From: Austropuccinia psidii
Lineage: Eukaryota; Basidiomycota; Pucciniomycetes; Pucciniales; Sphaerophragmiaceae
NCBI GenBank assembly: GCA_023105745.1
Contig: JALGQZ010000006.1
Location: forward strand, 64,214,316 to 64,278,315
Length of the DNA stretch: 64,000 nt
Direction of reading: 5' to 3'
Part shown: in pieces, positions 57,433 through 64,000 of the stretch
How positions within the stretch are numbered: the stretch's first letter is position 1
Layout of the letters: each line of letters starts with the position of its first letter
The notes under the pieces: generated by a model
What the model was told of the DNA's origin: nothing
What the model saw: only the letters and a program-made list of their open reading frames with translations
Databases searched by the model: none
Position numbers and translations under genes: made by a program

Positions 57433-60400
57433 TCAGGCTTGTGGCCTTCTTTCATGTCTAAATCTTCTTAAGAGTTTATCTGAGTCAGGTATTTCTGATT
57501 TTGCCATCCATTCATCTTCATGTACTGGGTTTCTATATCTGACAAGATATTCTCTTTGATTTTTACCCCTAAGTCTCCTTTCTTTGATGACTTTCTTAAT
57601 CTTTTTGTCTTCATTCTGTTCCACAGGTGGTACAGTTAAAGGAGTTGGGTTTCTTAAAGGAAACAATTCTTTATCAGCTGGTTGATAAGGTTTTATCAAG
57701 CTGACTGGAAATGTGGGGTGTTTATTTTCCAATTCACCACTCAATTCCACTTGAACTGCATTGGTTCCATGTAAAGCAACAATAACAAAAGGTCCTACAT
57801 AAGAATCTTTAAGTTTCTTTGGGCCTTTGATATTATTAAAATTCAAGGTTGAAACTAGAACTAAGTCCCCTACTTTGAAGTCTGGCACTTTATGACTCTT
57901 GTCCCACTTCTGTTTTGCATAATCAAAAGCATTATCCATACTTTGTTTTGCGTGGTGTTTTACTTTATCAAGCATTAATTTGAAGCTGGAAGCTGTAGGA
58001 TGAATGTCAATCAAGTCTTTCCTCAGTGTGTCTGCTGGGAGTCTTGGATTCCATCCTTTTTCTAACATAGCAGGAGTTTGTCCTGTGGAAGAATGGACTG
58101 ATGTCTTGTATGCCAATTCTAATGCAGGTATCAAAGTGCACCAGTCATGGGTAAAGCCATCTGAGTCTCTGAATTCTAATCCATAAGCACAAAATCTCCT
58201 GATCATGTCTTCTAAAGTTTGAATCATCCTCTCTGCTAGCCCATCTGTTTGAGGGTGATATGCTGTAGAGAATGATAACTTAGTCCCAAACAATCTATGA
58301 AGATTGGTCCAAAGTGCAGATGTGAACTTGGGGTCTCTGTCACTTATGATATTCTTAAATAACCCTGTATGAGAAATAACTCTACTCCATAAAAGAAGAG
58401 CTGTATCCATAGCAGTGTCATCTTTATGACATGGTAAGAATATGGGAGTTTTGCTATATCTGTCTACAATGACTAAACAAGCATTATAACTTTTGTCACC
58501 ACTTGGAGGAAGTGCTGTGACCCAATCCATGTGAACAACTTCCCAAGGGGATTTTGGTTCTTGAATATGGATCATTAATCCAAATTTCTTGCCTGTACTC
58601 CTGTTTGCTTTTTGGCATCTATCACAGGTATGGCAATATTCAATGGTTTCTTTTCTCCAAGATGGCCACCATGCACAGTTCTTCACCTTTTCAAGTGTTC
58701 TGTCTTCTGATAGGTGTCCAGAGTAAATGCTATCATGGCATTCATGAAGAATGGTATTGATGAGCAATCTACTACACAATGTCATCACACAAGAATGTTT
58801 TGTTCTATGGTAAATAATCCCATCAAACAAGTGAAATCTTCCTTCAGAATAGGAATTTTTCCAAACTTCATCTAGTGTATTAACCAAAGATGTGTCTTTG
58901 CAGTCTTTATCCAATAAAGAAGTCAAGATATGGCAATTCTTGTCTTGTTTATAAGACTCTCTGACCTCTTCAAAGAATTCAGTCCCAATATCAGTTATGT
59001 TAATCCCTTCAATTGGAATCTGTGGTTCAGCTTCCAAAGGTACATAAGCTGGGTTATCAGGAGTGTTGGCTAAAGCCCATCTACTAAGTCCATCAGCATT
59101 TTTGTGAATGTTTCCTGCTTTATGAACTATAGTCATGTTTCCTCTATATTCTTGAATGGCTATTTGCCATCTCAACATATGTCTGTTGGGAGTTTTCATG
59201 TTAAGAAGTGATTTCACGGCATTACAGTCAGTTATCACTTCAAAAACACTGCCATCAAGGTAATAGTGTAATTTCTCAAGTGCCCATACCAAACATAAGC
59301 ACTCCATTTGGCTTGCACCATATCTGGCTTCTGTTGGTTTGATTTGTCTTGAGATATAACAAACTGGTCCTTCTGTAGGTTTGTCATCAATAATTTGGAC
59401 TTGGTGTAGGGCTGCCCCTAATCCATCCCCACATGCATCAATGTATAATTTAAAAGGAATATTCCAGTCAGGCATGAGGAGTAAAGGTGCTTCTGTAAGG
59501 GCTTTCTTTATCTTCTCATAAGCTTTAATTCTTTCCTGTGTCATTTCAAATACAGTCTGTTGATCACAGATTCTATAAAGTGACTTGGCTAGAATTGCAA
59601 AATCTTTCAAGTGTTGCCTATAGTAACTAGCAAATCCAAGAAAAGACATCATTTCTTTTTTATTCTGGGGTATTGGCTTAAGTAACACTGCTGCTACTTT
59701 ATTCTTGTCAATACCCAAGCTCAAACCAGAAACAACATGTCCTAATGCTTTGAGTTCTTCAAAACCAAAATTGCATTTCTTAAGTGAAATTTTCATGTTC
59801 ACTTCTGCAACTTTATGAAGTACTCTTGCAAGTCTTTCAAGGTGCAAAGACCATGAGTCAGAACATATAATAATATCATCAATATAAATGATAAGCCATC
59901 CTTCAGACAATTCTGTGGGGAAGATGGTATTCATCATTCTTTGATAATGAGATGGAGCATTTTTAATGCCAAATGGCATTCTAAGATACTCATAAATACC
60001 ACAGTGAGTGATAATTCTAAGTAATTTCCTAGCTTTAGGCGTCAAAACATTTTGATGGAAGCCTTTTAATGCATCCATTGATGTTATATACTTGGCTTTA
60101 GACAATTGAGTCAAGGTTTCTTGGATCCTAGGGATTGGATACCTATCTGGAACTGTGTAGGTATTCAAAGCTCTAAAATCTCCAACCATTCTTGACTTAT
60201 CATTATGCCATGCAATAATAACAGGTGTTGTCACTTCAACTTCCTCATTATGGCCTACTTTCCTTAGCACACCAAGTTGGATCAACTCTTGGATATGTTT
60301 TTCCAAGGCCTCTCTAGCTCTGGGACTGGCTGGATAAGCTGGTCTTCTAAGTACTGGAGGATATGGTCTATCAATATTAAGAGTAATATCAATTTCATGT

Positions 60401-63135
60401 CCCCTTATAGCGCCTAATGGTTCATTATCAGATGCAAATGCATTATTGTATGTATATAATACATCAATAAGTTCATTCCTCATCTTTGGTGACAATGATG
60501 GATTAATTTGTGCTTCAACAAGTTGTTTAGACACAAATTCATCTTTGTAAGTATCTTTGACAGAAGATACTACAGATATCTGTTTTGGCATATTGGAGAA
60601 AGCAAATTTTTGCCTTTTGTTATCTCCAATTGTGAAATATCTGTCTTTATGGTTATTTATATCAATACCATAAATATTCAAGTAATCATTTCCAAGAATG
60701 ATATGCTGAGATGTACAATTATCCATTACTACAATCTCAGTTTTCATTCTTACACTTCCTGCTGGATGTGGGAATACAATATTAGTATCCAATATGCCCA
60801 AGGGGTACATATTGTTACTGGCACTACTGAACTGTACACCTTCTATTGGTAATAGATGGTTTTTCCATTCAGGAAGTATAATTTGGAGATAATCCTTGCC
60901 AATACAAGTGCAAAATGCCCCTGTATCCAGATTTACTTTGGCTTCAATATCACCCATTAGAACTGATGTGATACAGGATGCTCCAGCAGTATAACCCTTT
61001 CCTCTAGCAGGTTTTGTTTTACACATTCTGGCATCTTGGATATTGATCAGGTTGTAGCAATCCTCACTGTACTGTGGCAAGTGGGTATGGACTTCTGTGA
61101 CCTCAAAGAAAGCTGAAATGTTTTCAATGGGATAGTCCTCTACTGGTGTATCTTCAGAGACTGCAGAATCTTGATCAGACTCTTCTTTCTCTTCAGTACA
61201 CTGAATGTCTTCAATGATTTGAACTTCATTGATCTTTGTCTTCTTAGGGCAAGTGTTGGCTAAATGTGAAGTACTTCCACATTTATGACACTTCAAGACA
61301 GGTCTTTCTGGTCTTCTTTCCTCTCTAGGAATCTTTGAGACTATTTTGGACTCTATTGGGTTTCTAACCCAAGTTTTACCAATTCTTGTTCTGGTAATGA
61401 TATCTTCCATAGCATTAATGTAGTCCTCTGTTGAACAGGGTTCCACACATCTGCTTTTGATAGCATGTTCCAGTTCTCCTCCACACTTTCTTAATATTTT
61501 CATATTAATCATAGTGTCAGACATATCTGGGTGTAAAGCAGATAATCTGTCTTTTTGTTTGAAGAACCAAGTAAGTGGTTTGTCTTTTTCTGAGTTAAAA
61601 ATGGCACTTTCAAAAGCATTCTCCATTTTAAACCTCCAAGAATTATTGGCCCATCTGGTAATCACTTCAGATTTCCACCAAGACCAGTCATGTCTTCCAT
61701 GATCCATCCTCATCTTGTAATACCATTTCTTTGCAGTCTTGGTAAACAAACAATGTAATTTTCCTACTATGATTTCATCAGGTATATTAAAGTCTTCTTG
61801 CAACATATCAATAGTCCTGATGAATTCAATATGGTTGTATTCTCCTTCACCAGAGAATGTTGGCCATTCTTCTAATTTGGGAATATCCTTTGCAGACATA
61901 ACATTCTCTCCTAAGAATGGAGTCAAACTTTCTTTGACAGAAAGTTTTTCTTCAGTCAAAGGTGTAGAATGTCTTGGAATATGTGGTTCATGATTCTTAT
62001 GAATTTGCTCCACACTTGCAATTATTTCATTCTTCAATTTCTGCCTTTCACTGTCACTTTTTGCTAAATGTATAGCAAATTGATTGGTGTTCTTAACTAT
62101 TTGTAAGACATGGTCTTCAAGAGTTTTAAGTCTATCATTTACTTTAAAGATGGAAAGATCCTCTGTGTCATTATTTTGACATTGGTTCTCAATTCTTTCA
62201 CAAGCATTGCTAATTGACTCAAGGGTGACAGTTGTCAATTTATGCCAATCAGAATGTTGCTTGTCATTTTTCTTTAAATCATTGATGTCTAATGTAATTT
62301 GCTTCAACTTTGACTCAAGTTTGCCAATTTCTACACTAATACTTCTATGTACATCATTTATTTGCGTGGAAAAGTCCTGTTCATCCTTTCCTGCTCTTTG
62401 GCTGTGAATTCCATAAGAGTTCTGGCCATATTGAAGACACTGTCCACGGCTGAAGGCTCCAATCTGGGGATCCTGTACCCTTGTGGGTAAGGTCTGTGCC
62501 AATTGGCTTTGCCTTTGCCCTTGCCTTGATGGTTCTTGGGACCTCTCTGTTTCTTTTGAGGTCCTTTGGGCTTGTCCTTGGATGCTTCTGGAGCTGGTTT
62601 GGAGCTGGTAGATGCCACTGGTGCCTCTGTCTCCAAAGTTGGAGTCATTTCCAATTCTTTCTTCTGGTCTATGGATAAAAGACTCTGGTTCTTCAACCAA
62701 TTCTTTATCTTTTTGACCTTGTCTTTGCAAGACAGGGGGCTCCAACCTCCTAAGAGTTCTATGGTCTTCTCCTGACCCAGAAAGCTCTTGATGTGTAAGT
62801 AGGAGTTCATGGCCCCCTGCCAAAGGCTTGGGCAGATTTCCCACTCCTCTTCTTTGGCTGCTCTGAACCAATTTTTGTACTGGCTCTGATATATTTCTAT
62901 TGCTGCCACTTGAAAATGGTTCAGCCCTGGAAATATTATCATAAATTAGTTCAGGCTCAGAATTCACGTCAAAATCTGTTGGTACAGACCTTGGGGAATG
63001 GGGGGCAACTCTGGCATCCTCCAGATGTGCCTTTCTTGTGGAAGATTTGGCACTTCTGGATTTGGTCTTGCCTCTTCCTTGTCCACATCCATCTGGTTGG
63101 ACTGAATAGTTGCTTCCATTTCTGGTATGCACCAT
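57433..63135 (-). CDS. Gypsy-A Gag-Pol polyprotein with C-terminal chromodomain, intact (1900 aa)
   Basis: One uninterrupted frame. I chose the ATG at 63135 (ATGGTGCATACCAG); a GTG two codons upstream is less likely. Approximate order: a polar N-terminus that overlaps another frame, a coiled-coil-like stretch at 270-400, the Gag core from about 420 ([14 protein letters not shown]), a zinc knuckle [14 protein letters not shown] near 617, protease NLDTGAF near 738, RT with IYIDDIIIC near 1085, RNase [14 protein letters not shown] near 1231, the integrase HH-CC finger ([12 protein letters not shown] to CHTCDRC), and an integrase core with HMDW near 1536, SDRDPKF near 1600 and DGLAERM near 1637. 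A chromodomain at about 1845-1895 has [14 protein letters not shown]. It encodes the machinery for copying its RNA and integrating the cDNA; the chromodomain probably directs integration to heterochromatin. All catalytic residues expected are present. Confidence 0.97.
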   Translation of the reverse strand: MVHTRNGSNYSVQPDGCGQGRGKTKSRSAKSSTRKAHLEDARVAPHSPRSVPTDFDVNSEPELIYDNISRAEPFSSGSNRNISEPVQKLVQSSQRRGVGNLPKPLAGGHELLLTHQELSGSGEDHRTLRRLEPPVLQRQGQKDKELVEEPESFIHRPEERIGNDSNFGDRGTSGIYQLQTSSRSIQGQAQRTSKETERSQEPSRQGQRQSQLAQTLPTRVQDPQIGAFSRGQCLQYGQNSYGIHSQRAGKDEQDFSTQINDVHRSISVEIGKLESKLKQITLDINDLKKNDKQHSDWHKLTTVTLESISNACERIENQCQNNDTEDLSIFKVNDRLKTLEDHVLQIVKNTNQFAIHLAKSDSERQKLKNEIIASVEQIHKNHEPHIPRHSTPLTEEKLSVKESLTPFLGENVMSAKDIPKLEEWPTFSGEGEYNHIEFIRTIDMLQEDFNIPDEIIVGKLHCLFTKTAKKWYYKMRMDHGRHDWSWWKSEVITRWANNSWRFKMENAFESAIFNSEKDKPLTWFFKQKDRLSALHPDMSDTMINMKILRKCGGELEHAIKSRCVEPCSTEDYINAMEDIITRTRIGKTWVRNPIESKIVSKIPREERRPERPVLKCHKCGSTSHLANTCPKKTKINEVQIIEDIQCTEEKEESDQDSAVSEDTPVEDYPIENISAFFEVTEVHTHLPQYSEDCYNLINIQDARMCKTKPARGKGYTAGASCITSVLMGDIEAKVNLDTGAFCTCIGKDYLQIILPEWKNHLLPIEGVQFSSASNNMYPLGILDTNIVFPHPAGSVRMKTEIVVMDNCTSQHIILGNDYLNIYGIDINNHKDRYFTIGDNKRQKFAFSNMPKQISVVSSVKDTYKDEFVSKQLVEAQINPSLSPKMRNELIDVLYTYNNAFASDNEPLGAIRGHEIDITLNIDRPYPPVLRRPAYPASPRAREALEKHIQELIQLGVLRKVGHNEEVEVTTPVIIAWHNDKSRMVGDFRALNTYTVPDRYPIPRIQETLTQLSKAKYITSMDALKGFHQNVLTPKARKLLRIITHCGIYEYLRMPFGIKNAPSHYQRMMNTIFPTELSEGWLIIYIDDIIICSDSWSLHLERLARVLHKVAEVNMKISLKKCNFGFEELKALGHVVSGLSLGIDKNKVAAVLLKPIPQNKKEMMSFLGFASYYRQHLKDFAILAKSLYRICDQQTVFEMTQERIKAYEKIKKALTEAPLLLMPDWNIPFKLYIDACGDGLGAALHQVQIIDDKPTEGPVCYISRQIKPTEARYGASQMECLCLVWALEKLHYYLDGSVFEVITDCNAVKSLLNMKTPNRHMLRWQIAIQEYRGNMTIVHKAGNIHKNADGLSRWALANTPDNPAYVPLEAEPQIPIEGINITDIGTEFFEEVRESYKQDKNCHILTSLLDKDCKDTSLVNTLDEVWKNSYSEGRFHLFDGIIYHRTKHSCVMTLCSRLLINTILHECHDSIYSGHLSEDRTLEKVKNCAWWPSWRKETIEYCHTCDRCQKANRSTGKKFGLMIHIQEPKSPWEVVHMDWVTALPPSGDKSYNACLVIVDRYSKTPIFLPCHKDDTAMDTALLLWSRVISHTGLFKNIISDRDPKFTSALWTNLHRLFGTKLSFSTAYHPQTDGLAERMIQTLEDMIRRFCAYGLEFRDSDGFTHDWCTLIPALELAYKTSVHSSTGQTPAMLEKGWNPRLPADTLRKDLIDIHPTASSFKLMLDKVKHHAKQSMDNAFDYAKQKWDKSHKVPDFKVGDLVLVSTLNFNNIKGPKKLKDSYVGPFVIVALHGTNAVQVELSGELENKHPTFPVSLIKPYQPADKELFPLRNPTPLTVPPVEQNEDKKIKKVIKERRLRGKNQREYLVRYRNPVHEDEWMAKSEIPDSDKLLRRFRHERRPQA

Positions 63136-63345
63136 TTTCACGTCAATTTAAAGATAAAAGGTGAAAATATAAGATAAAATACACACCTTTTGGTGGTAAT
63201 TTAGCTTTTTCTGAGTTGAATAAGGTGCCTCTTTTAGCAATCTGCACCTCAATACTGTCTTCAGATTCTGCTTCTGAAGATTCTGGACTAGTGATATATC
63301 TTTTACTGAGTCTGTTGCCAGCTGCACAGTATTTGATTAAAGACA
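62358..63345 (-). CDS. Spliced alternative ORF overlapping gag in Gypsy-A
   Basis: Exons 63345..63187, 63121..62990 and 62926..62358 join in phase 1 at both junctions into an open frame of about 285 residues that ends PRK. Intron 1 (63186..63122, 65 nt) runs GTGTGT...ACCAG and removes the Gag-Pol start codon. Intron 2 (62989..62927, 63 nt) runs GTCTGT...TTCCAG with a branch-like CTAAT. A TTTCTTTTAG acceptor at exon 1 implies a further upstream exon with the start codon, not found. Exon 3 overlaps Gag-Pol in another frame. The protein has an acidic first exon ([12 protein letters not shown]), the conserved SQYKNW region just after the second junction, a K/P/G-rich basic stretch and the end [11 protein letters not shown] shared with Gypsy-B. 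The function is unknown; I infer RNA binding or a Gag-like accessory role. The main alternative is that it is a spurious overlap. Confidence 0.65.
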
Positions 63346-63716
63346 CTAAAAGAAATTATAAAAGAGAAAAAATTATTTTTTATACTTTTTAAAATATTTT
63401 TTAAAGATTTTTTATAAGTTTTATATTTTTTAATATTAAAAAAATTATTCTTTTTAAAGAAAAAAAAATTAAAATTTAAGATTTTGAATGAAAATTAATT
63501 CAGAGTAACTCAAAGAATAATTTTATAAGTTTTTGGATGTGAAAAAGCCACGTGTAAAAACAATATAAAATTAAACCAAATTCCTCAATGAAAAAGATTT
63601 TAAAACAATTTCAAAAATAAAAATATTTTAACTCCAAATTGAAAGAAAAAAATTAATTAAATTAATATATTTTAGAGCTTAAAAATATATTAATTAAGGG
63701 TACAAGGTTCAAAAAA

Positions 63717-63734
63717 CACGGCCAGGCCCCCAAA
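63717..63734 (-). promoter_or_regulatory. Gypsy-A primer binding site
   Basis: The minus strand reads TTTGGGGGCCTGGCCGTG right after the 5' LTR end, matching Gypsy-B at all but one position. Conservation between diverged copies supports its role. The tRNA primer is not identified. Confidence 0.7.
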
Positions 63735-64000
63735 TGTAAGATGTGACTATGAAACTGATGATAATATTACTATTAATCAACAGTACTATGTCTGTTCTTA
63801 TGAAATATAATAATAAAAATTATTATAACCACAATTAAATAATTATAAAATTATTTCTTTCACGTGTTATACACTACTAGTGATTATAACAGTGAGCAGT
63901 AATTGTCTACAAGAATCAATTACAAGAAGAATTTAATAATAAAAAACTTCTTTTATTAAAATAATAAAATTATTTTAATATATAATTATCTTTTACAAGA
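63735..64000 (-). repeat. Gypsy-A 5' LTR, partial
   Basis: The first 266 bp (plus coordinates) appear identical to 55370-55635; the window ends here. Confidence 0.95.

Larger units (their letters stand above)
55370..64000 (-). mobile_element. Ty3/Gypsy chromovirus Gypsy-A, young and apparently intact (5' LTR runs off the window)
   Basis: The element reads right to left: 5' LTR from beyond 64000 to 63735, primer binding site 63734-63717, leader, Gag-Pol 63135-57433, purine tract 57304-57293 and 3' LTR 57292-55370. LTR ends are TGTGAGCC...CATCTTACA. The visible 266 bp of the 5' LTR match the 3' LTR without a difference by eye, and the 5.7-kb Gag-Pol frame has no stop. Both features indicate very recent insertion and a possibly mobile copy. 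The left flank is AAACA; its partner lies outside the window. Confidence 0.96.

Overview
The window looks like a repeat-dense, AT-rich stretch of nuclear chromosome from a rust fungus (Pucciniales). The evidence is short GT-AG introns in the one clear host gene, basidiomycete-style Ty3/Gypsy chromoviruses with about 1.9 kb LTRs, a Copia element, two hAT elements and a FAR1/MULE fragment. From memory, this chromovirus polyprotein family is extremely common in the myrtle rust Austropuccinia psidii, so that is my best guess at the species; I could not check it.

Layout. 1-13763 is old repeat DNA: two copies of an unrecognised protein (3-353 and 1435-2010), repeat-rich non-coding DNA, a solo LTR of 1899 bp with a perfect 5-bp target duplication (5767-7665), and the decayed pol of a Gypsy element followed by its 3' LTR (8078-13763). 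13764-21772 is mostly ancient single-copy-like DNA. It holds possible broken genes and one clear host gene, the signal peptidase complex subunit SPC3 (minus strand, five exons, 19924-20873). A Copia element sits just upstream of it (21778-26314, TSD ACCAC). 26320-30106 and 40496-41811 are AT-rich host DNA split by a complete but dead chromovirus, here called Gypsy-B (30112-40490, TSD AAAAC). 41812-49130 holds two hAT transposons; the first is itself interrupted by an LTR. A spliced host gene of unknown function (286 aa) lies at 49655-50617. A MULE transposase fragment, simple repeats and an LTR remnant follow. The last part (55370-64000, running off the edge) is a young chromovirus, Gypsy-A, on the minus strand, with an uninterrupted 1900-aa Gag-Pol and, as far as visible, identical LTRs.

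Most interesting point. Both chromoviruses carry a second reading frame that overlaps the N-terminal part of Gag-Pol. Reading splice sites by eye, this frame becomes open when two short introns are removed. The first intron contains the Gag-Pol start codon, so splicing would swap the product from Gag-Pol to a separate basic protein. The two elements have clearly diverged, yet they share intron positions and phases, an identical 132-nt middle exon and a similar protein ending at the same place. This looks like a splice-controlled dual-coding arrangement in a fungal chromovirus; I know of no description of it.

Limits. Splice sites, repeat boundaries and similarity calls were made by reading the sequence, without alignment programs or databases. 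Residue numbers inside long proteins are approximate.
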